Part shown: piece by piece, positions 7,559-16,877 of the stretch
Position numbering within the stretch: position 1 is the first letter of the stretch
Layout: each line of letters starts with the position of its first letter
Source: Dactylosporangium sp. AC04546
GTDB lineage: Bacteria > Actinomycetota > Actinomycetes > Mycobacteriales > Micromonosporaceae
Direction of reading: 5' to 3'
Assembly: GCF_022095675.1 (NCBI RefSeq)
Contig: NZ_JAHYSG010000132.1
Location: 1 to 32,361, forward strand
Length of the DNA stretch: 32,361 nt
The notes under the pieces: generated by a model
Seen by the model: the letters and a program-made list of their open reading frames with translations, nothing else
What the model was told of the DNA's origin: nothing
Databases searched by the model: none
Program-made: the position numbers and the translations under genes

Positions 7559-8830
7559 ATGGCGACATGGATCACCCAGGTCGGTGAGCGGGCCCGGGCC
7601 CGGCTGACGACCGCACGGAAGGGCGGCTCGGTCCCGCCCTTCGTTCCCGGCCCGGACGAGAAGGGCGTGGTGCTCGTCCACCCGGCGTCCACAGTGGAGG
7701 ACGGCATCCCCCGCGGCATCAAGGTCGCGGGGGCCTGGGCCTGGCGCATCGTCCTGTTCATCCTGGCCGGGTACCTGCTGCTCCAGGTGATCTCGACGCT
7801 GCGCCTGGTGGTGATCCCGGTCGCCGTGGCGATGCTGCTGGCCGCGCTGCTGGAGCCGGCGGCCGGGCGGCTGCGCCGGCACGGTGTGCCGCGCTCGCTC
7901 GCCGCCGCGATCGTCCTCGTCGGCGGCCTGATCGTGGTCTTCGGCGGCCTCGGCGTGATCATCTACACGTTCATCGCCCAGTTCGACAACCTGGCCGAGC
8001 AGGTGCGGGGCGGCCTGAACGAGATCCGCCACTGGCTCTCGTACGGCCCGCTGCACATCTCCGAGCAGCAGTTCAACAACGCCGTCGACCAGCTGCAACG
8101 GCAGGTGACGGCCAACCGCGGCGCGCTCACCTCCGGCGCGCTGAGCACCGCCACCACCCTCGGCGAGGTGCTGACCGGGTTCTTCCTGGTGCTGTTCGTC
8201 CTGTTCTTCCTCCTGCGCGACGGCGCGCAGATCTGGCACTTCCTGTGCCGGCTGCTGCCCGGCCAGGCGCAGCTGCCGGTCGCGCGGGCCGGGTACTACT
8301 CGTGGTTCACGCTGGTGTCGTACGTGCGGGCCACGGTCCTGGTCGCGTTCGTCGACGCCGTCGGCATCGGCATCGGCCTGGTCGTCCTGCGGGTGCCGCT
8401 CGCCCTGCCGCTGGCCGCACTGGTCTTCCTCGGCGCGTTCATCCCGGTCGTCGGCGCCACGCTGTCCGGCACCGTGGCCGTCCTCGTCGCGCTGGTGACC
8501 AACGGGCCGGTGAGCGCTCTGCTGGTGCTGGCCGTGGTCATCGCGGTACAGCAGCTGGAGGGCCACGTCCTCCAGCCGCTCATCATGGGCCGGGCGGTCG
8601 CCCTGCACCCGCTCTCGGTCATCCTCGCCATCACCACCGGTGTCGTCGTGGCCGGGATCGTCGGCGGGCTGGTCGCGGTGCCGCTGCTCGCGATCGGGAA
8701 CACCGCGGTGCGGTACCTCGCCCGGTACCCGGACGGCGAGCCCACCCCGGAGGGCGAGGCCCCGGGCACGGAGCCCACCGACGAGGGCGGTGAAGACGGT
8801 ACGGTCGAGGCTGAGAAGCAACAGCCGTAA
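7559..8830 (+). CDS. AI-2E family transporter (YdiK/PerM-like permease)
   Basis: 423 residues from ATG 7559. About seven to eight transmembrane helices in the PerM/AI-2E exporter arrangement: a first cluster (IVLFILAGYLLLQVI; LVVIPVAVAMLLAALLEP; LAAAIVLVGGLIVVFGGLGVI), a soluble central domain of about 80 residues, then LGEVLTGFFLVLFVLFFLLRDG and a second cluster ending in the family-typical QQLEGHVLQPLIMGRAVALHPL segment. The C-terminal ~35 residues are acidic and disordered. Family members have been linked to autoinducer-2 export or Na+/H+ antiport, but most are uncharacterised, so no substrate is claimed. It lies between the lipocalin-like protein gene and the nitroreductase gene (9-nt gap). 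Confidence 0.88.
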   Translation: MATWITQVGERARARLTTARKGGSVPPFVPGPDEKGVVLVHPASTVEDGIPRGIKVAGAWAWRIVLFILAGYLLLQVISTLRLVVIPVAVAMLLAALLEPAAGRLRRHGVPRSLAAAIVLVGGLIVVFGGLGVIIYTFIAQFDNLAEQVRGGLNEIRHWLSYGPLHISEQQFNNAVDQLQRQVTANRGALTSGALSTATTLGEVLTGFFLVLFVLFFLLRDGAQIWHFLCRLLPGQAQLPVARAGYYSWFTLVSYVRATVLVAFVDAVGIGIGLVVLRVPLALPLAALVFLGAFIPVVGATLSGTVAVLVALVTNGPVSALLVLAVVIAVQQLEGHVLQPLIMGRAVALHPLSVILAITTGVVVAGIVGGLVAVPLLAIGNTAVRYLARYPDGEPTPEGEAPGTEPTDEGGEDGTVEAEKQQP

Positions 8831-8839
8831 GGAGCGAGC

Positions 8840-9283
8840 ATGCCGTTGACCGGTGAGTACGAGCCGAGCCCGACCGACTGGGCGCGCGAGCAGGCCGAGC
8901 TGTTCGAGCGCACCGACGGGGCGGAGGGCAACACACTGCGAGGGCGGCCGATCATCCTGCTCACCTCGCTGGGCGCGAAGACCGGGAAGCTGCGCAAGAC
9001 CCCGCTGATGCGGATCGAGCACGACGGGGAGTACGCGGTGGTCGCCTCGCGGGGCGGGGCGCCGACGCACCCGGTGTGGTACCACAACCTCGTCAACCAC
9101 CCGCTGGTCGAGCTCCAGGACGGGCCGGTCCGCCGGGACTACACGGCCCGCGAGGTGACCGGCGCGGAGCGGGAGACCTGGTGGAAGCGGGCGACGGCGA
9201 CCTGGCCCGACTACGACGACTACACGACGAAGACCGACCGGACGATCCCCGTCTTCGTGCTCACACCGGTCGCGGATGCGTGA
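8840..9283 (+). CDS. Deazaflavin (F420)-dependent nitroreductase family protein
   Basis: 147 residues, ATG 8840 with AAGGAGCGAGC upstream. The family pattern is clear: [40 protein letters not shown] then [21 protein letters not shown], as in the mycobacterial Ddn split-barrel group that binds coenzyme F420 and reduces quinones or nitroimidazoles. The [15 protein letters not shown] segment contributes the phosphate-binding basic residues. F420 is common in actinobacteria, consistent with this call. Substrate unknown. The stop overlaps the next gene's ATG region by 8 nt, suggesting coupled translation with the GH105 hydrolase. Confidence 0.88.
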   Translation: MPLTGEYEPSPTDWAREQAELFERTDGAEGNTLRGRPIILLTSLGAKTGKLRKTPLMRIEHDGEYAVVASRGGAPTHPVWYHNLVNHPLVELQDGPVRRDYTAREVTGAERETWWKRATATWPDYDDYTTKTDRTIPVFVLTPVADA

Positions 9284-10175
9284 TCATCCGGTACTGCTGA
9301 CGCTGCTGGCCATGCAGCGGCAGAACTGGGAGCAGGGCGTGGCCACCCACGCCCTGCTGGACCTGGGGCTCGGCGACCTCGCCGCCCGGCTGGCCCGCGA
9401 CGCGGCCGTGCACCAGAGCCCCGACGGCCGCCTGGGCACCATCGGGAACGACGCCGGTTCGGTGAACTCGGGATCGATCTACGAGGCGGCGGTACTGGCG
9501 GGACTGACCGACGCCGCCGCGAAGCAGCTCGACTGGATCGTCACGGCGGCGCCGCGCGCGGCCGACGGCACGCTGTTCCACCTGCTCGACGGGCAGGAGG
9601 TGTGGGCCGACACCGTGTACATGGCGGTGCCGATGCTCGCCTTCGCCGGGCACCCGGAGCTCGCCGTCGCCCAGGTCGAGGGCCACCGGGCCCGGCTGTG
9701 CACCGGCGGGCTCTACGCGGCCCGGTACGACGAGGCCGCCGGCACGCTCGTCGCGCCCGAGCACTGGGGCACCGGCAGCGGCTGGGTGGCGGCCGGGATC
9801 GCCCGCGCCATCCGGCACGACCCCGCCCTGGCCGGGCCGCTCGCCGGGCACGCCCGTGAGATCCTGGACGCCTGCCTCGCGTGCCGGCGCCCCGACGGGC
9901 TGTTCGGCAACGTGCTGGACGACCCCGGCTCGTTCACGGAGGCCAACGTGGCGCAGATGCTGGAGTACACCATCCGCACCGGTGTCGCCGGCGGCTGGCT
10001 CCCCGCCTCGTATCTGGGCCAGGCCGACTCGCTGCGCGCGGCCGTCGCGCCGCTCGTCGAGGACGGCTGGGTGACCCCGGTCTGCGGCGCGCCGGCCTTC
10101 GACCGCCCCGGCGTGTCGGCCGAGGCGCAGGCGTTCCACCTGCTCGCCCTCGCCGCGGCCCGCCCCGCCGCCTGA
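9276..10175 (+). CDS. Glycoside hydrolase family 105-like protein (unsaturated rhamnogalacturonyl hydrolase)
   Basis: 299 residues from ATG 9276. The (alpha/alpha)6-barrel pattern of GH88/GH105 is visible: [36 protein letters not shown], then [17 protein letters not shown] with the probable catalytic Asp (about Asp112), [17 protein letters not shown], and [21 protein letters not shown]. Family members cleave the unsaturated sugar left by polysaccharide lyases by hydrating the double bond. At 299 residues it is shorter than typical GH105 (about 350-375), and no signal peptide is present, so it should be cytosolic and act on imported oligosaccharides. No lyase or sugar importer is nearby, so the substrate is open. 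Its 3' end is duplicated just downstream. Confidence 0.8.
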   Translation: MRDHPVLLTLLAMQRQNWEQGVATHALLDLGLGDLAARLARDAAVHQSPDGRLGTIGNDAGSVNSGSIYEAAVLAGLTDAAAKQLDWIVTAAPRAADGTLFHLLDGQEVWADTVYMAVPMLAFAGHPELAVAQVEGHRARLCTGGLYAARYDEAAGTLVAPEHWGTGSGWVAAGIARAIRHDPALAGPLAGHAREILDACLACRRPDGLFGNVLDDPGSFTEANVAQMLEYTIRTGVAGGWLPASYLGQADSLRAAVAPLVEDGWVTPVCGAPAFDRPGVSAEAQAFHLLALAAARPAA

Positions 10176-10273
10176 TCGCGCTCAGATCCGCCTCGCCGCC
10201 TGCGCTGCTGGCTGCTCGCCCTCGCCGCTACCCGCCCCGCTGCCAGATCGCGCTCAGGGCCGCCTCGGCGGCC
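10140..10273. repeat. Imperfect duplication (72-nt offset) of the GH105 gene 3' end
   Basis: The block beginning CTGCTCGCCCTCGCCGC at 10140 recurs at 10212. About 60 nt align with roughly seven mismatches. The first copy contains the gene's stop codon (GCCGCCTGA); in the second the same site reads GCTGCCAGA, so the duplicate lies after the stop and is untranslated as part of this gene. The 72-nt offset is a multiple of three, as expected if duplicated within a coding frame. Confidence 0.75.
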
Positions 10274-10598
10274 GCCTCCCAGGGTGCGGACCGTGCCGCC
10301 GGCGTCGCCGGCGCGCCTGGCGGGCCGACCGGGCCCTCGGCGAGGGGGCCGGCCCACGCCGGTGGGCCGCGGCATGCTCGGCCGCCGGCAGCCGGTCCCG
10401 GACCGCCGCCCGGGCCCAGGCCAGCCGCTCGGCGGCGCCGTATGCGGGGGCCGGCGCGCCGGTGTCCAGCGCCGCGGCCCGCTCGCCGGCGGCGGCGTCA
10501 CGGCCGGTGCGGGCGAGCCGCTCCCGGCTGGTGGCCAGGATCCGCAGCCCGGCCCGGCGGTTCTGCCGGCTCAGCTGATCGAATATCGCCTGACGGGG
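10254..10598 (-). pseudogene. Probable remnant of a helical protein gene
   Basis: In the 450-nt gap between the GH105 and GNAT genes, the minus strand has an open frame from 10598 to a TGA at 10254. The first ~75 codons have near-perfect G/C third positions and encode a helical, charged Arg/Ala/Glu-rich sequence (for example RILATSRERLARTGRD, then ERLAWARAAVRDRLPAAEH). There is no ATG, GTG or TTG start: an in-frame TGA precedes the segment directly. After about codon 78 it decays into Arg/Pro-rich shadow-like sequence, suggesting a frameshift. I read it as a broken gene; the original family is not recognisable. Otherwise the gap holds only the 3'-end duplication of the upstream gene. Confidence 0.3.
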
Positions 10599-10625
10599 TC
10601 ATCCGGCGCCGCTAGGTTTCACGGC

Positions 10626-11192
10626 GTGACCTCGGATGTGGTGGTACGGCGGGCAGACGCGCACGACGCGGAGGAGCTGGTCCGGCTGCGGACGGTGATG
10701 ATGGGGTCGATCGACGGCACCCCTCCCCCGCTCGGCGAGTGGTCCGACGTCGCGGTCGCGTCCCTGCGCCGCCGCCTGCCGCGGGCGGACGCGTCGATGG
10801 CGGCGTTCGTCGTCGACCGGCCGGCGGCGTCAGGGCTGGCGGCGTCAGGACCGGTGGCGCCGGGGCCGGCGGGACCAGGGCTGGCGGGACCGGGGCTGGC
10901 GGCCTGCGCCGTGGGCGTCTTCGAGGAGCGGCTGGGCTCGCCGGCCAATCCGAACGGCCTGGCCGGGTACGTGTTCAACGTGGCGACGGACCCGCAGTAC
11001 CGCCGCCGGGGCTTCTCGACCGCGTGCATGCGGGCGCTGCTGGACTGGTTCGCCGCCAACGACGTCGCGGTGGTCAATCTTCGTGCGTCGGACGACGGCC
11101 TCCCGGTGTACACCCGGCTGGGCTTCGAGCTCCAGCCCGGCCCGGCGATGCGCCTGACGCTTCAGGCGCCGACCCGGTCCAGCGCCGTGTAG
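10626..11192 (+). CDS. GNAT family N-acetyltransferase with a tandem-repeat insertion
   Basis: 188 residues from GTG 10626. The fold signature is present: N-terminal VVVRRADAHDAEELVRLRTVMM, the central strand GYVFNVATDPQYRRRGFSTACMRALLDWF with the acetyl-CoA pyrophosphate loop (QYRRRGFS), and the late strand AVVNLRASDDGLPVYTRLGFE. GNATs move an acetyl group from acetyl-CoA to an amine; the substrate cannot be read. Unusual feature: residues about 67-93 are a Pro/Gly/Ala low-complexity stretch made of five 15-nt DNA repeats, inserted between two core strands. No clear ribosome-binding site; a longer in-frame extension to 10284 runs over non-coding-looking sequence and is rejected. It is convergent with the purine operon's last gene. 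Confidence 0.85.
   Translation: MTSDVVVRRADAHDAEELVRLRTVMMGSIDGTPPPLGEWSDVAVASLRRRLPRADASMAAFVVDRPAASGLAASGPVAPGPAGPGLAGPGLAACAVGVFEERLGSPANPNGLAGYVFNVATDPQYRRRGFSTACMRALLDWFAANDVAVVNLRASDDGLPVYTRLGFELQPGPAMRLTLQAPTRSSAV
10826..10900. repeat. Five tandem 15-nt repeats inside the GNAT gene
   Basis: Units at 10826, 10841, 10856, 10871 and 10886; for instance GGGACCAGGGCTGGC then GGGACCGGGGCTGGC, with related earlier units. They encode pentapeptides of the pattern A-(A/G)-(S/P)-G-(L/P), so length changes keep frame. This looks like slippage-type expansion in a surface loop. Confidence 0.8.
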
Positions 11193-11233
11193 GCGCCGTT
11201 GTGGTGGACGAGCGGGGTCGCCGTGGTGTCGTG

Positions 11234-12178
11234 TCACACCGCCTCGCCCCACAGCCGGAGGCGGGCCATACCGCCGTCGGGGTACACGTCGAGGCGCACG
11301 TGGGTGGCCGGGCGGGTGGCCTCGACGCGGAAGCGGTGCCGGGTGTCGGGCTGCAGGCGCGTGCGCGGGAGCAGGTCGAACCAGTCGGTCTGGTCGGTCG
11401 TGCCGCTCAGCCTGGCCCAGCCGGGCGCGTTGCCCTTGAAGTGGGTGGTGTCGAGCTCGGCCAGCCGCACCCGCCCCTCGGCGGCCAGCCGGACCAGCAC
11501 CCAGTCGTTGCCGTCGTCGCGGCGGCGGGCCGTCTCCCAGCCCTCGCCCATGATCCGGGCCTGGCCGGGCAGGATGAGGTTGTTGGGCGAGCCGTAGAAC
11601 CGGTTGCTGCAGTCGACGACCAGGCCGCCGAGCTCCAGCGCGGCCAGGTCGACGGTCATGCCGTGCAGCAGCGCCGGGTCGGGCACGACCGTGCCGTGGA
11701 CGCGCAGCCGGGCGACGCCGCCGTCGGGGTAGATGTTGAGCCGCACGTGGGTGACGCGCTCACCAGGCGTGACCTCGAACGGGTTCTGGGCGTCGCCGCG
11801 CACCGGCGAACGTGGCACGAGCGGTGTCCAGGCCGCGTCGAGCAGCTCGGCGGGCGACGGGTAGCCGTCCACGGCGCAGCCGTCCACCGAGACGTGCGGC
11901 GGAAAGTTGCCGGTGAAGTGCGCGGTGTCGACGACCACGCCGTGGACCACGCCGGGGGCACCGAGCCGGACGACCGCCCAGTCGTGCCCGGGCTCGCGCC
12001 GGCGGCGGGTCTCCCAGCCGTCGTAGACCTTCCCCTTGGGGCCGTAGGTCCACGTCTCGAACGTCGACGGGTCGGGGTTCACCAGGTTGTCGCGGGCGGC
12101 GAAGAACTCGTCGTTGGCGTCGACGACGCCACCGCCGAGCAGCCGCGAGGCCAGGTCGGGCAGGTCAGTGAACGGCAC
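11234..12178 (-). CDS. alc: Allantoicase
   Basis: 314 residues from GTG 12178, preceded by GGGGGAGG; length fits the family (about 330). It has the internal duplication typical of allantoicase: two jelly-roll halves, each with an opening FY/FF-(A/G)-(A/S)-xN element ([29 protein letters not shown]), GWET(R/A)[20 protein letters not shown]-(T)-HF-GN ([22 protein letters not shown]) and a closing YPDGG(V/M)ARLR. The enzyme splits allantoate into ureidoglycolate and urea. It is the last gene of the purine operon, overlapping allB by 14 nt, and acts right after it. A longer frame to 12352 lies within allB and is rejected. Confidence 0.95.
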   Translation of the reverse strand: MPFTDLPDLASRLLGGGVVDANDEFFAARDNLVNPDPSTFETWTYGPKGKVYDGWETRRRREPGHDWAVVRLGAPGVVHGVVVDTAHFTGNFPPHVSVDGCAVDGYPSPAELLDAAWTPLVPRSPVRGDAQNPFEVTPGERVTHVRLNIYPDGGVARLRVHGTVVPDPALLHGMTVDLAALELGGLVVDCSNRFYGSPNNLILPGQARIMGEGWETARRRDDGNDWVLVRLAAEGRVRLAELDTTHFKGNAPGWARLSGTTDQTDWFDLLPRTRLQPDTRHRFRVEATRPATHVRLDVYPDGGMARLRLWGEAV

Positions 12179-13460
12179 GGCGCAGGAACCTCCCCCGGGC
12201 GTCGTCACCCACGGGAGCACCACGCAGCCAGGTGGTGTGCACCACGCCCGACAGCGGCGTGGAGGCATATGGCGTGACGGGATGGCGATGGTACAGCTGG
12301 GACGGATCGACGACGAACGAGCCGGCGGGATCGAAGGCCACGAGATCCGCATCGGCGCCGGCGGCGATGCGGCCCTTGGTGCGCAGCCCCACCAGGTCGG
12401 CCGGGCCGGTCGACATCCAGCGCACGACGTCGGCCAGGGTGAAGCCGCGCTCGCGGGCCGCGGTCCACATCACCGGCAGGCCCAGCTGGAGCGACGCGAT
12501 CCCGCCCCACGCCGCGGCGAAGTCGCCGGTGTCGCGCCGCTTCAGGGCGGGCGTGCTGGGCGAGTGGTCGGACACGACGATCGAGATCGTGCCGTCGGCG
12601 AGGCCGGCCCACAGCCCGTCCTGGTTGGCCGGGTCGCGGATCGGCGGGCAGCACTTGAACTCGGTCGCGCCGTCGGGGACGGCGAGCCCGTCGAGCGTGA
12701 GGTAGTGCGGGCAGGTCTCGGCGGTGACCCGGACCCCGTCCTCGCGGGCCTGCCGCAGCAGCCGCAGCGCGTCGGCGGCCGACAGGTGCAGGATGTGGAC
12801 CCGGGCGCCGGCGGTCGCCGCGGTCGACAGCGCGGTGCCGACGGCCGACACCTCGGCGGCCGGTGGGCGGGAGGCCAGGAAGTCGGCGTAGGCGCGCGAC
12901 GAGGGCGCCGGGCGCAGCGCCGCCGGGTCCTCGGCGTGGACGATGAACAGCGCGTCGACGGCCGCGAAGGCCAGCCCGAGGCCGGCCGCGTCGAGCGGCG
13001 GGAACTCGGGCACGCCGGAGTCGACGAGGAAGCTCTTGAAGCCGAAGACCCCGGCCTCGTGCAGCGCCGGCAGGTCGCCCGCGTTGCCGGGGACGGCGCC
13101 GCCCCAGAAGCCGACGTCGACGAAGCACTGCCCGGCGGCCGCGGCCTGCTTCTCGCGCAGCGCCGCGACCGACGTGGTGGGCGGCAGCGAGTTCAGCGGC
13201 ATGTCGACGATCGTCGTCACGCCGCCGGCGGCGGCCGCGCGGGTGGCGGTGGCGAAGCCCTCCCACTCGGTGCGGCCGGGCTCGTTGACGTGCACGTGGG
13301 TGTCGACCAGCCCGGGCAGCAGGGCCAGGTCGCCGAGGTCGGTGTCGCAGGGCGCGTCGTACGGGCCGACCTCGGCGATGCGCTCGCCGTCGACGGTGAC
13401 GGTGGCCGCGCGCGGGCCTTCCGGGAGGTACACCTGCCGGGACCGCAGCGTGAAGCTCAC
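12165..13460 (-). CDS. allB: Allantoinase
   Basis: 431 residues from ATG 13460, overlapping the upstream stop by 4 nt. An amidohydrolase of the cyclic-amidase group: metal ligands in [19 protein letters not shown] (His55, His57), a bridging Lys in [13 protein letters not shown] (Lys142), FIVHAEDPA (His175), VHILHLS (His222/225) and [10 protein letters not shown] (Asp298). The [14 protein letters not shown] and SDHSPS forms distinguish allantoinase from dihydroorotase and hydantoinase. It hydrolyses allantoin to allantoate. It sits directly before allantoicase and after the DUF6986-type gene. Confidence 0.95.
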   Translation of the reverse strand: MSFTLRSRQVYLPEGPRAATVTVDGERIAEVGPYDAPCDTDLGDLALLPGLVDTHVHVNEPGRTEWEGFATATRAAAAGGVTTIVDMPLNSLPPTTSVAALREKQAAAAGQCFVDVGFWGGAVPGNAGDLPALHEAGVFGFKSFLVDSGVPEFPPLDAAGLGLAFAAVDALFIVHAEDPAALRPAPSSRAYADFLASRPPAAEVSAVGTALSTAATAGARVHILHLSAADALRLLRQAREDGVRVTAETCPHYLTLDGLAVPDGATEFKCCPPIRDPANQDGLWAGLADGTISIVVSDHSPSTPALKRRDTGDFAAAWGGIASLQLGLPVMWTAARERGFTLADVVRWMSTGPADLVGLRTKGRIAAGADADLVAFDPAGSFVVDPSQLYHRHPVTPYASTPLSGVVHTTWLRGAPVGDDARGRFLRRAVH

Positions 13461-14617
13461 AGGGCCTCCAGGTCCTCGGTCGGGTGGCCCAGGTCCTCGG
13501 GGCGCAGGGCGCCGCAGTGCAGCCCGCGGAGCAGGAAGCGGGCGATGGCCCGGGCGGTGGCCGGCTCGTCGAGGATGCCCGACGCGCGGCGGGACAGGTA
13601 GTCGTCGAGGCGGCGGCGGGCCCGCGGCAGGCCGTCGAGGTAGAACTGGAAGGTCGCGGCGAACCGGGTGACGAGCTGCGCGGGGTGCAGGTCCCAGCCC
13701 TGGTGGATGCCGCGCTCCAGGCTGCGGCGCACCAGCCGGGCGTGCAGGTCCCAGGCCGCGTGCACCTCCTCGGTCGAGCCGACCGGCAGCACGTTGCTGG
13801 AGCCGTCGCTGACGTGCACGCCGGTGCCGGCGACCGCGACCTGCATGACCGACTTGGCGTGGTCGGCGACGGGGTGGTCCAGCGACTGGTGGTCAGGGGC
13901 GATGCCGAGCGCGGTGCTGTAGTCGTAGGTGCCGTAGTGGAAGCCGCTGAGCCGCCCGTGGGAGCGCACGATCATCTCCGGCAGCGGCGAGCGGCCGTCG
14001 GGGCCGAGCACCGCCTGCGGCGTCTCGACCTGCAGCTCGAACCGCAGAGCGCCGTCGGGCAGCCCGTGCGCGTGCTCCAGCTGCCGGCACAGCAGGACCG
14101 CCACGTCGGCGTGGGCGGCCGACGTCGCCTTCGGGAACGTGATGACGAACCCGGGCGGCGGCGGGCCGAGGCCGGTGAGGAACGCGTCGAGCGTGCGGGC
14201 CGCGCGGTCCACGGTGGCCGGTTCGAGGCTCTTGCACCGCAGCCCGAAGAACGGCGGTGCGTTCGTCCTGAGGACCTGGCCGGCCGACAGCGCGTCCTGG
14301 TCCTCGGTGGCGCTGTGGCCGTAGCCGTCCTCGAAGTCGGCCCGCAGGTCCTCGATCGGCTCGGCGGCGAGCTTGGCCAGCACCATGTCCATGGTGGACT
14401 CCGGGAAGCCGGCGGGCGGGCCGTGGTCGCGCACGGCGTCGCGGGCGGCGCCGCCCCAATCTTCGACTGTCCCGGCGCCCAGCCGGTCGGCGGGCACGTA
14501 CGCGGTGTGCACCGGCCGCCGCGCCACCCGCTCCTCGACCTGGCCGGGCAGCAGCAGCCGGTCCAGGTGCTCGGCGGCGGCCCGCAGCTCCTCGAGGTCC
14601 CGCTCCGACAGCTCCAT
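13457..14617 (-). CDS. DUF6986-type aldolase/citrate-lyase-like protein in the purine operon
   Basis: 386 residues from ATG 14617, only 1 nt after the xdhA stop, and overlapping allB by 4 nt. Sequence pattern is that of a TIM barrel in the HpcH/HpaI aldolase, CitE and malate-synthase superfamily: [11 protein letters not shown] (acidic metal site), [34 protein letters not shown] with the conserved Glu in a metal-ligand position, [20 protein letters not shown], and [20 protein letters not shown] recall this group as a domain of unknown function in actinobacterial urate clusters; a family name is from memory. Superfamily relatives handle glyoxylate or pyruvate with acyl-CoA, so a role on ureidoglycolate or glyoxylate is possible, but this is inference. 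The cytosolic location is expected. Confidence 0.75.
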   Translation of the reverse strand: MELSERDLEELRAAAEHLDRLLLPGQVEERVARRPVHTAYVPADRLGAGTVEDWGGAARDAVRDHGPPAGFPESTMDMVLAKLAAEPIEDLRADFEDGYGHSATEDQDALSAGQVLRTNAPPFFGLRCKSLEPATVDRAARTLDAFLTGLGPPPPGFVITFPKATSAAHADVAVLLCRQLEHAHGLPDGALRFELQVETPQAVLGPDGRSPLPEMIVRSHGRLSGFHYGTYDYSTALGIAPDHQSLDHPVADHAKSVMQVAVAGTGVHVSDGSSNVLPVGSTEEVHAAWDLHARLVRRSLERGIHQGWDLHPAQLVTRFAATFQFYLDGLPRARRRLDDYLSRRASGILDEPATARAIARFLLRGLHCGALRPEDLGHPTEDLEAL

Positions 14618-14618
14618 C

Positions 14619-16877
14619 TCAGGTCCCGGTCAGGTGCTCGGGCCGCACCGGCACACGCTTGAGCGGCAGGCCGGTCGCGGCGCGGATCGCGGCGACGACC
14701 GCCGGCGTCGAGGAGATCGTCGGCGGCTCGCCGACCCCGCGCAGCCCGTACGGGGCCGACGGGTCGCCGAGCTCCAGCACGTCGATGCGCATCGGCGGCA
14801 CGTCGAGGATGGTCGGGATGAGGTAGTCGGTGAACGACGGGTTGCGGATCTTGCCGTCGACGACCTGGATCTCCTCCATGACGGCGAGGCCGAGGCCCTG
14901 CGCGGTGCCGCCGGCGATCTGGCCGCGCACCGACTGCGGGTGCAGCGCCCGGCCGACGTCCTGCGCGGTGGCGATCTCGACGACGCGCACCAGGCCCAGC
15001 TCGACGTCGACGTCGACGACCGCCCGGTGGGCCGCGAACGCGTACTGCACGTGGGCGTCGCCCTGCCCGGTCGCCGGGTCGAGCGGGGAGGTCGGCCGGT
15101 GCCGCCACTCGACGGTCCGCTCGACCGGCTCACCGGCGAGCACGTCGACGAGGTCGGCGACCACCCCTTCGGCGGCGACGACCTTGCCGCCTTCGAGGGA
15201 TGCGTCGGCACGGCCGACGCGGCGCAGCACCTCGTCCCGCACGGCCGCGCAGGCGGCCCGGACGGCGCCGCCGGTGACGTAGGTCTGCCGCGACGCCGAC
15301 GACGACCCGGCGCTGCCGATCGACGTGTCGGGGGTGGCCACGGTGACCCGCTCGACGCCGAGCTCGGTGCGGGCGATCTGGGCCTGGACGGTGACGACGC
15401 CCTGGCCGACCTCGGCGGCGGCGGTGTGCACGACGACGGCCGGTTCCCCGCCGACGACCTCCAGCCGCACCCGCGCCGTGGAGTAGTCGTCGAAGCCCTC
15501 GGAGAAGCCGACGTTCTTGATCCCGATGCCGTAGCCGACGCCCCGCCGCACGCCCTCGCCGTGGGTCGTGTTGGCCACGCCGCCGGGCAGCTCGCGCAGG
15601 TCGCCGCTGGTCTCGCCCGGCAGCGGCCGGTCGCGGACCAGCCGCAGCAGCTCGGCGACCGGCGCGGGGCCCTCGACGACCTGCCCGGTCGGCATCGTGT
15701 CGCCCGGCTCGATCGCGTTGCGCGCGCGCAGCTCGACCGGGTCGAGGCCGAGCCGCTCGGCGAGCCGGTCCATCTGCGACTCGTAGGCGAAGCAGGCCTG
15801 GACCGCGCCGAAGCCGCGCATCGCCCCGCACGGCGGGTTGTTCGTGTAGACGGCGTAGCCGTCCATCGTCACGTTGGGCACCCGGTACGGGCCGATGCCG
15901 AGGGTGGTCGCGTTGGCGACGACCGCCATCGACGTCGAGGCGTAGGCGCCGCCGTCGAGGACGATCCGCGCCTTCACGTACACCAGCCGGCCGTCCTCGT
16001 CGGCGCCGTGCTCATAGGCCAGCCTGGCCGGGTGCCGGTGGACGTGGCCGAAGAACGACTCCTCCCTGGAGTACACCATCTTCACCGGCCGCCCGGTGTG
16101 CAGGGCGAGCATGCAGGCATGGACCTGCATCGACACGTCCTCGCGCCCGCCGAACGCGCCGCCGACGCCGGCCAGGCTGAGCCGCACCTTCTCCGGCGGC
16201 AGGCCGAGGCAGTCGGCGACCTGGCCGAGGTCGCCGTGCAGCCACTGGGTGGCGATGAACAGGTCGACGCCGCCGTCCTCGGCCGGGATGGCGAGGCCCG
16301 ACTCCGGCCCGAGGAAGGCCTGGTCCTGCATGCCGACCTCGTACTCGCCGGTGACCACCACGGGCGCGGTCGCCGCCGGGTCGCCCTTGCGGATCGGCAC
16401 GTGCCGCAGCAGGTTGCCCTCGTCGTGGACCTTGTCGGTCGCCGGGTCGAGCGCGGCCTCGCCGTCGACGACCGGCGGCAGCACCTCGTACTCGACGACG
16501 ATGCGGGCGGCAGCCCGCCGCGCGGTCTCCGGGTGGTCGGCCGCGACGATCGCCACCGGCTCCCCGGCGTAGCGGACCTGGCCCATCGCGAGCACCGGCT
16601 GGTCGCGATGCTCCAGGCCGTACCGCTTGTGCCCCGGCACGTCCTCGGCGGTGAGCACGGCGTGGACACCCGTGGTCGCGACCGCCCCGGTGAGGTCGAT
16701 GCGCAGGATACGGGCCCGGGGATGCGGGCTGCGCAGGGTCGCGCCCCACAGCATCCGGTCGGCCCACAGGTCGGAGGAGAACGCGAACTCCCCGGTCACC
16801 TTGAGCGTCCCGTCGGGCCGCAGGGGCGAGGTGCCGATCCCCGCGGCGGTCGTGGTCGCCGGCGTCGTGGTGGTCAT
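14619..16877 (-). CDS. xdhA: Xanthine dehydrogenase, molybdopterin-binding subunit
   Basis: 752 residues from ATG 16877 with GGGAG upstream. The start overlaps the 8-oxoguanine deaminase stop by 4 nt. Domain order: an N-terminal aldehyde oxidase/xanthine dehydrogenase a/b hammerhead (LRPDGTLKVTGEFAFSSDLW), then the molybdopterin domain with GVGGAFGGREDVSMQVHACM, NNPPCGAMRGFGAVQACFAYE, SSSASRQTYVTGGAV, QDVGRALHPQSVRGQIAGGTAQG, and the catalytic Glu in YGLRGVGEPPT (about Glu717). It binds the Mo cofactor and hydroxylates xanthine (and likely hypoxanthine) to urate, passing electrons to the FeS and FAD subunits encoded just upstream. The frame is open to 18017 but the extra part overlaps the deaminase gene. 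Subunit letters follow E. coli usage. No MoCo-maturation gene is in the window. Confidence 0.93.
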   Translation of the reverse strand: MTTTTPATTTAAGIGTSPLRPDGTLKVTGEFAFSSDLWADRMLWGATLRSPHPRARILRIDLTGAVATTGVHAVLTAEDVPGHKRYGLEHRDQPVLAMGQVRYAGEPVAIVAADHPETARRAAARIVVEYEVLPPVVDGEAALDPATDKVHDEGNLLRHVPIRKGDPAATAPVVVTGEYEVGMQDQAFLGPESGLAIPAEDGGVDLFIATQWLHGDLGQVADCLGLPPEKVRLSLAGVGGAFGGREDVSMQVHACMLALHTGRPVKMVYSREESFFGHVHRHPARLAYEHGADEDGRLVYVKARIVLDGGAYASTSMAVVANATTLGIGPYRVPNVTMDGYAVYTNNPPCGAMRGFGAVQACFAYESQMDRLAERLGLDPVELRARNAIEPGDTMPTGQVVEGPAPVAELLRLVRDRPLPGETSGDLRELPGGVANTTHGEGVRRGVGYGIGIKNVGFSEGFDDYSTARVRLEVVGGEPAVVVHTAAAEVGQGVVTVQAQIARTELGVERVTVATPDTSIGSAGSSSASRQTYVTGGAVRAACAAVRDEVLRRVGRADASLEGGKVVAAEGVVADLVDVLAGEPVERTVEWRHRPTSPLDPATGQGDAHVQYAFAAHRAVVDVDVELGLVRVVEIATAQDVGRALHPQSVRGQIAGGTAQGLGLAVMEEIQVVDGKIRNPSFTDYLIPTILDVPPMRIDVLELGDPSAPYGLRGVGEPPTISSTPAVVAAIRAATGLPLKRVPVRPEHLTGT

